The notes: generated by a model not told the origin, from the sequence alone. A stretch of DNA of 64,000 bases from Oscillospiraceae bacterium (GCA_017550285.1 JAFZPP010000023.1:62001-126000); one strand, 5' to 3'. Shown: positions 1-8,545, counted from the stretch's first letter. Translations and numbers: made by a program.

Positions 1-224
1 AGCAGCACCGGATTTTCCTTTTTCTGCCCGTAAATATTGATCCACTGCTTTGTGCCGTTGATATCGACATAGAGGCTTTCATTGATACCGCCTGCCGGAA
101 CCTTGCTCCTGCTGCTGCGCTTGACAGCACGGATAATCAGCAGCCCGACAATCAGAACTGCGATCAGTCCGAGCGAGATCAGCAGCTGAGTCAGACAGCC
201 GTGCTTTTTGTTTCCCTGTCTCAT
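1..224 (-). CDS. Alpha/beta hydrolase, N-terminal part (cut by window edge)
   Basis: The first 74 codons of a gene running off the left edge. The start is the ATG at 224, with AAGGAG six bases upstream. The visible part is a basic N-terminus (MRQGNKKHG), one hydrophobic segment at about residues 10-31 and a basic stop-transfer stretch. Next comes a beta-rich start (SLYVDINGTKQWINIYG) ending in NPVLL. That pattern is typical of the first strands of alpha/beta hydrolases related to proline iminopeptidase, in which the oxyanion-hole HGG follows directly. The catalytic triad lies outside the window, so the function is inferred from the N-terminus alone. It follows a second alpha/beta hydrolase by 27 bases on the same strand and is probably cotranscribed with it. 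Confidence 0.6.
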   Translation of the reverse strand, partial: MRQGNKKHGCLTQLLISLGLIAVLIVGLLIIRAVKRSSRSKVPAGGINESLYVDINGTKQWINIYGQKKENPVL

Positions 225-251
225 GCAGATTCTCCTTGTGTGAATGAAATT

Positions 252-1223
252 TCAGTGTGCTGTACTGTCAAAGAAGTCTTGTATGATTTTGCAGCATGCT
301 TCGGGCTTTTCAAGGTACATCAGGTGAACGCTGTCAAGCAGTTCCGTTTTGCAGCTGCCGAGCCTGTCCGTATACCGCGCAAGATTGGCTTTTGCTTCAT
401 CCGGAAACACTTTGCCGCACTGAATATACAGCTTCGGCACATCATTCGGCGAGAGTGCATCCAATGCCGCCCTGATGTTTTCCGGTTCGCGCTTTGCTTC
501 GGCAATCAGCGCGCCGGAATCAGTTGTCATCGAAAACAGCGCTTTTGCAAGTTTCTTTTCTTCTTTTGTACCGTCAAACGTCGAAGGGCAAATATCCGTC
601 AAGCCGGTTTTTGCAGAGAAATACATCGCATACTGTCTGAGCACAGCCGGCGTCACACTGTCATCCGCATTTTCGGGCAGCAGCCATGTGCTGTCCAGCA
701 GAATGACGCTTTCAATCTCATCGGGATATTTGCTGACCCAGTATGAAGCATACACACCCGCCAGCGAATGCGCCATGAGCGTATACGGAGCCTGTATACC
801 GGCATTTTTCAGCGCGGTCCGGCAGTCCGCAACAATCGTCTGCGTATCCATACCGCCTTTGCTGTCATCGCTTGCGCCGTAGCCTGCACGGTCAAGAAAA
901 ATGAGCTGATTGTCTTTTTCCAGCTCTGCCGTCATTTTGCGCATAGATACGCTTGTATCCCCGCACCCGAAGCCGGAAAGCGATACGATCCGGCGGCTGC
1001 CGTTTTCGCTGCCGCATGTCAGCAGATTGAGCGAATGATCGCCGACCGAAACCGGCTGATAATATCCCTTTTCTGTCAGCATGCTCCGATAATGCTTTAC
1101 CATGAGCGGATGAAAGAGCAGACATCCGGCGGCAGCAAGACCGATCAGGACAATACCCGCGATGCGCTCACGGCGCTTTCTCTTCGCTTTCTTTTCTTCT
1201 TCGGTAACATTGCGTTCCGACAT
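252..1223 (-). CDS. Membrane-anchored alpha/beta hydrolase
   Basis: A 323-residue protein with a very basic N-terminus (KKAKRKRRER), one membrane helix at about 21-41 and an alpha/beta hydrolase domain. The motif DRAGYGAS (111-118) matches the usual D-x-x-G-x-G-x-S turn of the fold. AHSLAG (151-156) is the nucleophile elbow with Ser153. A likely catalytic His lies near the C-terminus in DSVHLMYLEKP. The start at 1223 was chosen over an upstream ATG because GGAGGTG lies five bases before it. It probably hydrolyses an ester, amide or lactone at the membrane; the substrate cannot be told. The truncated hydrolase downstream is a likely operon partner. Confidence 0.82.
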   Translation of the reverse strand: MSERNVTEEEKKAKRKRRERIAGIVLIGLAAAGCLLFHPLMVKHYRSMLTEKGYYQPVSVGDHSLNLLTCGSENGSRRIVSLSGFGCGDTSVSMRKMTAELEKDNQLIFLDRAGYGASDDSKGGMDTQTIVADCRTALKNAGIQAPYTLMAHSLAGVYASYWVSKYPDEIESVILLDSTWLLPENADDSVTPAVLRQYAMYFSAKTGLTDICPSTFDGTKEEKKLAKALFSMTTDSGALIAEAKREPENIRAALDALSPNDVPKLYIQCGKVFPDEAKANLARYTDRLGSCKTELLDSVHLMYLEKPEACCKIIQDFFDSTAH

Positions 1224-1268
1224 ACTGCACCTCCGGACATACAAGTGATCGCCTCATCGAACACATAA

Positions 1269-1297
1269 ATTATAGCACATTACGATGCAAAAAGCAA
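1269..1297 (-). promoter_or_regulatory. SigA-type promoter of the alpha/beta hydrolase pair
   Basis: On the minus strand TTGCTT (1297-1292) and TATAAT (1274-1269) are separated by 17 bases. The -10 box lies about 45 bases before the start at 1223. Confidence 0.7.
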
Positions 1298-1372
1298 GCT
1301 GAGAGCATCATGTTTTATGTTACAGCTTACCTGCCGGAGAGCTTTAGATCAATGGAGCCGCGCACAGCGCGG

Positions 1373-3241
1373 TCAGATGCCCCAGAACCGATACATCTGG
1401 AAGAAAACCATTGCCGCGACTGTCACCGCATTGCCTGCAATATTCAGAAGATACTGATAATTCTTCGTGCGCTTCTGCTTTCCCGCAAGCATTGTCACCG
1501 CAGAGGTCAGCGCCGCAAGGATACAGAGCGCAAGGCAGATCATCTGCGCGATGCCGACAGTCACCAACAGCGGTTTCGGCAGACCGTACAGTTTCGAGGC
1601 AACCGTCGGCAGAATCAGCACGATCAGGAACGACACGATCTTTGCGATCTGCGCAGCCGAGATCACTTTGACACCGGTATAGGTCTCCGGACGGTTGTGC
1701 TTTTTTCGGATGCGCTTGATTCTCAGCAGAAAGACCGATGCAACCGCCGACACGACGAATGCCGCAAACAGCCCGATTTTCAGCTCAAAATGCGTTTCTT
1801 CAACCAGATCCATGCTGTCCAGATGATAGCAGGCTCTGCCGTCAGGGAGCATTTTCTCCTCTGCGACCATGCCGTCTGCCAGAATCACATTGTCGCTGAT
1901 CCGGTCAAAATGTTCAACGTCGGCGCTGTCAACCGCTTTCATATAGGGCATATAGCGCAGCAAACCGGCATGGTTTTGGCGCGACCACAGATAGCTGCCC
2001 TTTTTGAGCTCCGGCTTCGGTGCATCCTTGTCAATGATGTCCTGCGTATTTGCATCCCCGAAGATGAATTGAAACAAGCCGTCGCCTTCCATTTCAGTTC
2101 CGGGACTGCGCATCGCAGACATTGTGACAAATCCGAATTTCGATTCTGGATCAAACCACAGATTCGAGGAGAAGCCGATTGTACCGCCGTCATGCCCGTA
2201 TATGCGAACGGCACACCCGTCCGTCGGGAAGAAGCCGTGGCAGACAGACGGAATATCCGTATCGCCGTAACATGCGGAGGGCGAAAGCAGTTCGCTGAAG
2301 GTCTCCTGCTTTTCAAAGAGCGGACAGGGCTCCATGACAAATGCCTGCCCGTAGGTTACAAGGTCCTGTATTGTGCCGGTTGCGGAGCCTGCCGGATAGA
2401 GGCTGATATACCCGATGCAGCCGCCCTTGCTCTCAACAAGCACGCCCAAAGCATCGCTCTGATAGCATTCCATTTTGCCGCGCTGCTCTTTCACCCACGG
2501 GTTATCGCTGTAATCCGGCGCAATCGCCGTGTGCTCCATGCCAAGCGGTGCAAAAATATGTGCGCGGACATAATCGCTGAATGTCTCTCCGCTGATGCAC
2601 TCAACAATATAGCCTGCAAGCGCTGCGGTCCAGTTGGAATATGCGGTCACCTCGCCGGGGCGGTGTACCTGCGCGGGCTCTGCTGCCTGCAAAGCCTCTT
2701 TGAGCGGCAGAATATCCGCTTCGTCAGAGACAAAGAGCGGAGCAGTCTGCTCGCAGAAGCCTGCATTGTGATTCATCAGATTCAGCATCGTGATCGGATC
2801 GTCATAGGAGAGGTGCTGAAAGAAATCCGCCGGAAGATAGGTGCGGACATCGGCGTTCAGGTCGATCTTTCCCTGCTCCCAGAGCTGCATCACGCTCACC
2901 CATGTCATCGTTTTGGTGATGCTTCCCCATTCAAAGACGGTGTTTTCATCCGCCGGAATATCTGTATCAATATTGGCATAGCCTTCCCAGTCTGTCCGGA
3001 GCACCTGACCGCCGTAAAAGATCGCAGTTGCATGGGCACCGTCTTTTTGTCCGCTGCCGTTTTCCATTGCCTCCTGCTGCCATGTCTGTTCCACCTTTTC
3101 CCATGATACAAACGGCTTTCCGGACGGAAAAATGATCGGTTCTTCCTTCTTTTCCGCAGCCGCCGCAGGGACGGTCAGCGCCGTGCAGAGGATGCCCGCT
3201 GTGCAGCAGAATGCTGTCAGCTTCTGAATGATTGTTTTCAT
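1373..3241 (-). CDS. Serine hydrolase (beta-lactamase class C / PBP-like) with C-terminal membrane segments
   Basis: A 622-residue protein. A signal peptide (1 to about 29, ending VPAAAA) precedes a beta-lactamase-like domain with the S-x-x-K motif SITK (107-110), a YSN triad and an HDGG box standing for K-T-G. This is the class C beta-lactamase/DD-peptidase/esterase fold. The C-terminal 150 residues carry about four hydrophobic helices, so the catalytic domain is tethered outside the cell. The start at 3241 has GGAGGTG upstream. It is the last gene of an operon with a GntR regulator and an ABC exporter, lying 13 bases after the second permease gene. The role is probably on cell-wall peptides, peptide antibiotics or a lipid ester; no beta-lactam resistance claim can be made. 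Confidence 0.85.
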   Translation of the reverse strand: MKTIIQKLTAFCCTAGILCTALTVPAAAAEKKEEPIIFPSGKPFVSWEKVEQTWQQEAMENGSGQKDGAHATAIFYGGQVLRTDWEGYANIDTDIPADENTVFEWGSITKTMTWVSVMQLWEQGKIDLNADVRTYLPADFFQHLSYDDPITMLNLMNHNAGFCEQTAPLFVSDEADILPLKEALQAAEPAQVHRPGEVTAYSNWTAALAGYIVECISGETFSDYVRAHIFAPLGMEHTAIAPDYSDNPWVKEQRGKMECYQSDALGVLVESKGGCIGYISLYPAGSATGTIQDLVTYGQAFVMEPCPLFEKQETFSELLSPSACYGDTDIPSVCHGFFPTDGCAVRIYGHDGGTIGFSSNLWFDPESKFGFVTMSAMRSPGTEMEGDGLFQFIFGDANTQDIIDKDAPKPELKKGSYLWSRQNHAGLLRYMPYMKAVDSADVEHFDRISDNVILADGMVAEEKMLPDGRACYHLDSMDLVEETHFELKIGLFAAFVVSAVASVFLLRIKRIRKKHNRPETYTGVKVISAAQIAKIVSFLIVLILPTVASKLYGLPKPLLVTVGIAQMICLALCILAALTSAVTMLAGKQKRTKNYQYLLNIAGNAVTVAAMVFFQMYRFWGI

Positions 3242-3254
3242 GCCGCACACCTCC

Positions 3255-4040
3255 TTACAGTTCCTTGTCGTCATATTCGAGTGTTGCCGCCGTGTAGTGA
3301 TACGCCGCAAAGCCAAAGCCCGCCGCAATGAAGATCAGCAACATCACCAGACCGTTCCGGAGCTTCAGCATCGTCGTGATCATACCGCAGAGTCCGCTGA
3401 GCACGCTCATAAATACTTTGAATGCCGGCATCCCGATCAGCACGACCACAAGCTCAAACAGCAGAATGATGATAACCGGCAGCAGAACCTTTTTGCCGAT
3501 TCTGCGCAGCGAGCTTTCCGCTGCGGCGGTATCACCCTCGCGGAAGTATTTGCGCAGCCCCTTTGCCTGATGCCCCATGCAGAACATAAACACCAGTGCA
3601 AACAGCGCTTTGTAAAAGCCGTTCAGCTTTAATGCATCCGTGATGTCGGGCATCAGAATGCTGAAAATATCATCGTAAAAATCTTTCATTACAAAAATAT
3701 GGATGTGATACGAAATCTGCATCATAATTCCGCTCAGCAGACTGATACAGAGCAGGGACGCTGTCAGCAGCAGAAATCGCGCAGAAACAACATCCTTCCG
3801 CTCGACCGGCAGGACACTGAATACCTTTGCCGAATGCGAGGATTCCTCTGTCCGGAAGAGCATGCCCGGCAGCATGCCGGAGACAATCAGCATGCAGATC
3901 AGCATGAGCGCGGGCTCAACGAAAACCGCTCCGACCGCGCCGACCGCCAGCAGTATCAGCATCACCGGAATCAGACGCTTCTGCTTGCTGTTCAGCGCAA
4001 TCAGATCGAGTCGCACCAGATGCTTGATCGTTTGTGTCAT
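3255..4040 (-). CDS. ABC-2 type permease-like membrane protein
   Basis: A 261-residue protein with about six hydrophobic segments and a soluble stretch (KYFREGDTAAAESSLR) before the last ones. It starts MTQTIKHLVRLDL, like the amphipathic N-terminus of the permease encoded just upstream (MKNLLNLMRFDL), so the two are probably related halves of one channel. The start at 4040 has AAGGAGGA upstream; the earlier in-frame ATG has none. It lies 16 bases after the preceding permease gene. It presumably forms, with that permease and the ABC ATPase, an exporter or a sensor complex of the BcrAB/Ytr kind. The substrate is unknown. Confidence 0.72.
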   Translation of the reverse strand: MTQTIKHLVRLDLIALNSKQKRLIPVMLILLAVGAVGAVFVEPALMLICMLIVSGMLPGMLFRTEESSHSAKVFSVLPVERKDVVSARFLLLTASLLCISLLSGIMMQISYHIHIFVMKDFYDDIFSILMPDITDALKLNGFYKALFALVFMFCMGHQAKGLRKYFREGDTAAAESSLRRIGKKVLLPVIIILLFELVVVLIGMPAFKVFMSVLSGLCGMITTMLKLRNGLVMLLIFIAAGFGFAAYHYTAATLEYDDKEL

Positions 4041-4056
4041 ATCGGATTCCTCCTTG

Positions 4057-4770
4057 TCATAGTTCACGCGGCGCAACGATTTTGACCGTATGCGCACAGC
4101 ACGCCGCGCAGACGCCTGCGCAGATCAGATGCAGCACCGCATAGAGCGCAAACCTGCCGCCGGATGTTTTCGGCAGCATCTTATACAGCTCCGTGAATGT
4201 CGGCAGAATGTGCAGATGCATCAGCAGCCAGATCACCAGAGCAGCCGCCAGTATGCCTGCCAGTGCATATACTGCAATTTTCATTTCATTCGCCTGCCCG
4301 TGTATCCAGAGCATCATCTGCAAATAGGAAACCGAGAGCAGAAAGAATACGAACATCCCGACGCTGTACATCAGCAGGTGTTTCATCATGCCGGATACAA
4401 GAAATGAATCCGAAATATCCATGCGGTACAGATTCAGCAGCTCGGACAGTCCGCCAAGCAAAAATACCGTCAGCTCGCACAGAATCTGACTGACAAAAAT
4501 CAGCAGAAACCGCGCCTGTATAATCTGCTTCATCGGCACCGGCAGGATGCCGTACAGCTTATTGAAATTGTTTTTCTCCGCGATGCCCTGCAAGGGCGCA
4601 AGCATCAGCATCGCTGCGACGAACAGCAGCAGCGCAAGCAGCGGTACCCCGAGAAAAACCAGAATCAGATAAGCAGCCGCAATCAGCAAATAGACTGCTG
4701 TCGGACGGCTACCGGCAGAGCAGACCGCAGTGATGAGATCAAACCGCATCAGATTCAGAAGATTTTTCAT
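4057..4770 (-). CDS. ABC-2 type permease
   Basis: A 237-residue integral membrane protein with six predicted helices. A soluble N-terminal segment contains GILPVPMKQIIQARFLL, a pattern recurring in bacterial ABC-2 permeases around the coupling helix; the next gene has the counterpart SVLPVERKDVVSARFLL. The start at 4770 follows AAGGAGG by six bases and lies inside the end of the ATPase gene (32-base overlap), pointing to translational coupling. It is one half of the membrane channel driven by the ATPase. Confidence 0.75.
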   Translation of the reverse strand: MKNLLNLMRFDLITAVCSAGSRPTAVYLLIAAAYLILVFLGVPLLALLLFVAAMLMLAPLQGIAEKNNFNKLYGILPVPMKQIIQARFLLIFVSQILCELTVFLLGGLSELLNLYRMDISDSFLVSGMMKHLLMYSVGMFVFFLLSVSYLQMMLWIHGQANEMKIAVYALAGILAAALVIWLLMHLHILPTFTELYKMLPKTSGGRFALYAVLHLICAGVCAACCAHTVKIVAPREL

Positions 4771-5623
4771 GGTGTGCCTCCTTCGCAATATAAACCAAAA
4801 TCTCGTCGATGTTGGCTTTCTCTGTCACGAGCGCATCGGGCACTTCATCCAGATACTGCGTATCGAGCATGGCATCAAAGCCGTTGCGGTAGGCATGGTA
4901 TCCGATGCATTTTTCACGGAGCGAATCCGGCAGGTCCTCCTCTGCACCCTTGAGCAGCACATATTTGCTGTCGAGCGCCTCCTTTGTACCGGTGAACCAG
5001 ACCCTGCCGCCGTGCAGCATCGTGATATAATCCGCGACGCGCTCGACATCCGCCGTGATATGCGTTGAGAACAGCACACTGCGCTTTTCATCCTCGATGT
5101 ATTCCGCGAGAATATCAAGCAGCTCATCGCGCGCAACCGGATCCAGACCGCTTGTCGGCTCATCGAGAATCATCAGCTCGGCATTGTGCGAGAGTGCAAC
5201 AGCAATCATCAGCTTCATCTTCATGCCCTTCGAGAATTCTCCGACCGCCTTGTCCTCCGGCAGCCCGAATTGTTTGATTTTGCTGTGAAATTCTTTTGTA
5301 TCCCATTCCGAATAAAACGGCATGAGCTGCTTTTCAATCTGCTTTACGCTCAGATGCTCCGCAAGATACAGGCTGTCGAATACGACGCCGAGCCGCTGCT
5401 TGATCGCAACGGTATCCTTGACGCTGTCCAGCCCGAATACGCTGATTCTGCCGCTGTCGATCTTCGCCATATTGAGAATCGAGCGGATCGTTGTTGTCTT
5501 GCCGGAGCCGTTTTCTCCGACAAAGCCCATGATATAGCCGCGCGGCAGCGAAAAACTGACGTCTTTCAGTGCAAAATCCGAATACGTCTTGTTCAGCTCT
5601 TTGATCTCCAGAATATTCTCCAT
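4739..5623 (-). CDS. ABC transporter ATP-binding protein
   Basis: A 294-residue ATPase of the drug/antibiotic exporter class. Walker A is GENGSGKT (36-43), the signature is FSKGMKMKL and Walker B plus D-loop is LMILDEPTSGLDP, with the switch His in FSTHI. About 80 C-terminal residues follow the nucleotide-binding domain. Two ATGs compete at 5629 and 5623. GGAGGG lies six bases before the second and directly abuts the first, so 5623 is preferred. If 5629 is used it overlaps the regulator stop as ATGA. It powers the two permeases encoded downstream. Confidence 0.92.
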   Translation of the reverse strand: MENILEIKELNKTYSDFALKDVSFSLPRGYIMGFVGENGSGKTTTIRSILNMAKIDSGRISVFGLDSVKDTVAIKQRLGVVFDSLYLAEHLSVKQIEKQLMPFYSEWDTKEFHSKIKQFGLPEDKAVGEFSKGMKMKLMIAVALSHNAELMILDEPTSGLDPVARDELLDILAEYIEDEKRSVLFSTHITADVERVADYITMLHGGRVWFTGTKEALDSKYVLLKGAEEDLPDSLREKCIGYHAYRNGFDAMLDTQYLDEVPDALVTEKANIDEILVYIAKEAHHEKSSESDAV

Positions 5624-5625
5624 AT

Positions 5626-5997
5626 TCATCCCTCCATCGTTTTCCGCAGCACAGCGACGATTTCGTCATCGGAAAGCCCTGCATTCCTGCCGCTTGTGAC
5701 TGCCCGTTCGAGTGCCTCCTCCATATCGCAGAGCATCCGCTCGCGCAGCAGATCATTGTTGCGCGGTGCGACAAAATAGCCCTTGCCCGCGACGGAAATG
5801 ATGAAGCCCTCATCCGCAAGATCATTATAAACTCTTGTGGTCGTGATGACGCTGATTTTCAGGTCTCTGGCAAGCTGACGGATCGACGGAAGCTGTTCAT
5901 TCTCCTCAGTCCTGCCCTCCAGAATCTGCGTCCTGATCTGCTCCTCGATCTGTTCATAGATCGGCACATCGGATTTGTTTTTGATAATAATTTTCAT
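5626..5997 (-). CDS. GntR-family regulator, YtrA-like
   Basis: A 123-residue regulator. The winged helix-turn-helix occupies about residues 10-78 (PIYEQIEEQIR, QLPSIRQLARDL, TTRVYNDL, GKGYFV). Only a short helical tail follows, which is the compact layout of the YtrA subgroup: these have no large effector domain and normally repress an ABC transporter operon. The start at 5997 has AGGAG five bases upstream. It is the first gene of the five-gene operon and lies directly behind a promoter covered by a perfect inverted repeat, so autoregulation is the natural reading. The inducer may be envelope stress or a peptide antibiotic, as for characterised YtrA relatives; this is inference. Confidence 0.88.
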   Translation of the reverse strand: MKIIIKNKSDVPIYEQIEEQIRTQILEGRTEENEQLPSIRQLARDLKISVITTTRVYNDLADEGFIISVAGKGYFVAPRNNDLLRERMLCDMEEALERAVTSGRNAGLSDDEIVAVLRKTMEG

Positions 5998-6007
5998 AGC
6001 GCGCTCC

Positions 6008-6049
6008 TGTGTTATACTGTACATGTTTCAGTATATACAGTATAACACA
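6008..6049. promoter_or_regulatory. Probable GntR (YtrA-type) operator, perfect inverted repeat
   Basis: Arms TGTGTTATACTGTA (6008-6021) and TACAGTATAACACA (6036-6049) are exact reverse complements of 14 bases with a 14-base spacer. The repeat overlaps the -10 box of the operon promoter and extends into the leader. A bound dimer would block transcription. Confidence 0.75.
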
Positions 6050-6067
6050 TAAAAACCGATTTGTCAA
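6039..6067 (-). promoter_or_regulatory. SigA-type promoter of the gntR-ABC-serine hydrolase operon
   Basis: TTGACA (6067-6062) and TATACT (6044-6039) with a 17-base spacer. The -10 lies inside the right arm of the inverted repeat at 6008-6049. Confidence 0.85.
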
Positions 6068-6237
6068 GAGGCTCCGAAGATTTTTCTGAAATGTTAAAAC
6101 ATGCGAATCTGCGTTCTTTTCGTATATTTGTTCATAGCAATCTGCAATATTCCCCCCTGAAAAAGCGCCTCCGTGCATATATACAGCAGATCGGTTCAGG
6201 GGCATCGTGTTACGCATTCGCCGCCTGATCCGGCATA

Positions 6238-6284
6238 GAAAAAAGCCGTATCAAAGCAGCAATTACGCGCATTGATACGGCTTT
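6238..6284 (-). terminator. Terminator of the aspartate kinase gene
   Basis: Stem AAAGCCGTATCAA (6242-6254) / TTGATACGGCTTT (6272-6284), followed on the minus strand by a T run. The rest of the 6068-6331 gap holds nothing else recognisable. Confidence 0.85.
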
Positions 6285-6331
6285 CTTTATATCATTTTAT
6301 ACACAGGCGGAACGCCGTGAAGCATTACCGC

Positions 6332-7696
6332 TTATTCTCCGGACTCGGTCAGGGTGCTGTTGACGAACATATCATAAATGCGGCGGACAGCCTCCTCGAA
6401 GTCGCCGTCCAGCAGACCGATGATGATATTCAGCTCACTCGAGCCCTGGTCGATCATCTTGACATTGATGCGTGCATGTGCCAGTGCGGCGAAGATTCTT
6501 GCAGCCGTACCGCGTGTTCTGCGCATGCCTCTGCCGACGACTGCCAGCAGCGAGATGCCGTGCTCCAGCTCAATGGAATCCGGCTCGACAGCCTTGCGGA
6601 TACGGGAAAGGACGGTCTTTTCTCTGCCCTTGATTGTCTCTTCGGCAAGGATGATCGACATGGTGTCGATGCCGGAGGGCATATGTTCAAACGAAATGCC
6701 CATATCCTCAAGAACGGAAAGCACCTTGCGGCAGAAGCCGAGCTCTGCGTTCATCATTGCCTTCTGAATATTGATTGCGCAGAAGCCCTTTTTGCCTGCG
6801 ATGCCGGTAATCGTGTAGCCGGTCTGCGCATCGGAGTCGGCGCTGTCGCCGGATACAATCAGCGTACCGGGCGCAGAGGGCTCATTCGTATTGCGGATAT
6901 TGATCGGGATGCCTGCCGCACGAACCGGAAAAATCGCATCCTCATGCAGCACGGTTGCGCCCATGTAGGAGAGCTCGCGCAATTCCTCATAGGTAATCGT
7001 ATTGATGACAGCCGCATTCTTGACAATGCGCGGATCGGCAACGAGCACGCCGGAAACATCTGTCCAGTTCTCGTAGATTTCGGCGCGGACCGCTCTTGCA
7101 ACAAGCGAACCGGTGATATCGGAGCCGCCGCGCGAGAAAGTAATGATCTCGCCGTTCGGACCGGCACCGTAGAAGCCAGGAATGACCGCATAGGGCATAT
7201 CTGCGAGCTTTTCGCGCAGAAGCATCATGGTCTCGGTCATCAGCAGCGTGCCGCTCTCATTGAAGCAGATCACCTCTGCCGCATCCACAAACGGGAAGCC
7301 GAGATAATCTGCGAGCAGCATGCCGTTGAGGTATTCGCCGCGGCTGGCAGCAAAATCTCTCGTCGCGCCCTCTTTGAGACGGAATGCGATCCGGTCAAGC
7401 TCGTCGGTCGGATCAAAGCTCAGTCCGAGGTCCTTTGCAATCTCAAGATAGCGGCTGCGAATCTGACCGAGCACCTCGGAGAAATCCTTGCCCTCGGAAG
7501 CGAATCTCTGGCATGTATAGAGCATATCGGTGATTTTGGTATCTTCGGAGAAGCGCTTGCCCGGCGCGGACGGAACAACATAGCGGCGCGCAGGGTCAGC
7601 GGTGATAATATCCTTGACCTTCCTGAACTGACCGGCATCCGCAAGCGAGCTTCCGCCGAATTTGACAACCTTACTCGTTCTCTGAGCATCTGACAT
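6332..7696 (-). CDS. Aspartate kinase (EC 2.7.2.4)
   Basis: A 454-residue enzyme that phosphorylates aspartate to aspartyl phosphate, the entry to lysine, threonine and methionine synthesis. KFGGSS (12-17) is the nucleotide-binding start of the amino acid kinase fold and SRGGSDITG the second conserved motif. The last 150 residues form the paired ACT regulatory domains (AINIQKAMMNAELGF; INVKMIDQGSSELNIIIGL). The length fits a monofunctional enzyme without homoserine dehydrogenase. Which paralogue (lysC or thrA type) cannot be decided, so no symbol is given. The start at 7696 follows AAAGGA at a rather long spacing. It stands alone, with its own terminator; no strong promoter was found upstream. 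Confidence 0.95.
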   Translation of the reverse strand: MSDAQRTSKVVKFGGSSLADAGQFRKVKDIITADPARRYVVPSAPGKRFSEDTKITDMLYTCQRFASEGKDFSEVLGQIRSRYLEIAKDLGLSFDPTDELDRIAFRLKEGATRDFAASRGEYLNGMLLADYLGFPFVDAAEVICFNESGTLLMTETMMLLREKLADMPYAVIPGFYGAGPNGEIITFSRGGSDITGSLVARAVRAEIYENWTDVSGVLVADPRIVKNAAVINTITYEELRELSYMGATVLHEDAIFPVRAAGIPINIRNTNEPSAPGTLIVSGDSADSDAQTGYTITGIAGKKGFCAINIQKAMMNAELGFCRKVLSVLEDMGISFEHMPSGIDTMSIILAEETIKGREKTVLSRIRKAVEPDSIELEHGISLLAVVGRGMRRTRGTAARIFAALAHARINVKMIDQGSSELNIIIGLLDGDFEEAVRRIYDMFVNSTLTESGE

Positions 7697-7860
7697 AAAA
7701 AAAACAGCATCCTTTCATGATATAAAATTCCAAATACTATTATATTCCATTTTGCCAAAAAAATCTATTGACGGGAACTACAAAGATTGCATCTCAAAAC
7801 TGTGCTTTTTGTGCATACGGATGTACGCGGTACAAGTACAGTGCAAACACCAAACAACAC

Positions 7861-7888
7861 AAAAAGAAGCAGCCTGTTTTCAGGCTGC
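7861..7888 (-). terminator. Terminator of the 7921-8454 gene
   Basis: Stem GCAGCCTG (7869-7876) / CAGGCTGC (7881-7888), followed on the minus strand by TTCTTTTT. Confidence 0.8.
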
Positions 7889-7920
7889 CCGAATGTATCA
7901 TTAAAAAGCGCAGTGATCTG

Positions 7921-8454
7921 TCAGCTGGCTGCATAATAATCCTTTTCGCCGAGCCCGATTGTTGCCCAGTGAATCGCCTTTGCCAGCTCCTCCTGATAAT
8001 CCTCGTTGCTGAGCGGCTCGCCCTCCGCCGCGGCTTCCTGCACCATTCCCGCAATATCATCCGGAATCGACTCTCTGTAAATACCGATGCCGATATTCGG
8101 GAATGCATAGCTGTGACCGTTTTCGTTCTCGAGAATGTTCCCGCCGTTTTGCTTCGTCAGCAGATTGACCAGCTCATCCGCCTGCACGGAAAACGCCGGA
8201 ACACCGTAGATTTCCGGCTGCAAGCTGCCGGTGCTTCCGCTCAGAAACTCCATAAACACGAGCCTGCCGCCCGCATCAAAATCAAAGCGCAGCGCATTGC
8301 CGTAATAGAACAGCTGCGCGATCCGCGGAGACGATTTCTCATAATAGCCAAACGGTCTGCCCAGAACGGCGACCACATCGTCTTTTGTCATGCCGAACCG
8401 GATATTCTTATCATCCAGTTCAATCCCGACCAGCGGATGAATCTTAATTCCCAT
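7921..8454 (-). CDS. Unrecognised protein with a BamE-like motif
   Basis: A 177-residue soluble protein without signal peptide or membrane segment. Near the N-terminus FGMTKDDVVAVLGRP resembles the G-M-T-x-x-x-V-x-x-x-L-G-x-P signature of the BamE/SmpA fold, and it is followed by beta strands (QLFYYGNALRFDF, GRLVFMEF). The second half is acidic and helical, with HWATIGLGEKDYYAAS at the end. AAGGAA lies only three bases before the ATG. It has its own promoter and terminator. Resemblance to outer-membrane BamE cannot mean the same job in a Gram-positive; small cytosolic proteins with this fold exist and their function is open. Confidence 0.6.
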   Translation of the reverse strand: MGIKIHPLVGIELDDKNIRFGMTKDDVVAVLGRPFGYYEKSSPRIAQLFYYGNALRFDFDAGGRLVFMEFLSGSTGSLQPEIYGVPAFSVQADELVNLLTKQNGGNILENENGHSYAFPNIGIGIYRESIPDDIAGMVQEAAAEGEPLSNEDYQEELAKAIHWATIGLGEKDYYAAS

Positions 8455-8545
8455 TTTCCTTCACACCTTAAAAAATATTTGATTTGGTATATATCTCTCA
8501 GTACGCTTAAACGCTTTAAAGCGAGTAAGCACATTTCCCAGATTT

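Noticed and set aside
1373-3241. A true class C beta-lactamase resistance gene
   Set aside because: The S-x-x-K and YSN motifs are shared with esterases and DD-peptidases; the KTG is HDGG and the protein is a tethered operon member, so resistance is not supported.
5954-6217. A minus-strand frame covering the gntR promoter
   Set aside because: It would lie on top of a consensus promoter and operator and has no ribosome site.
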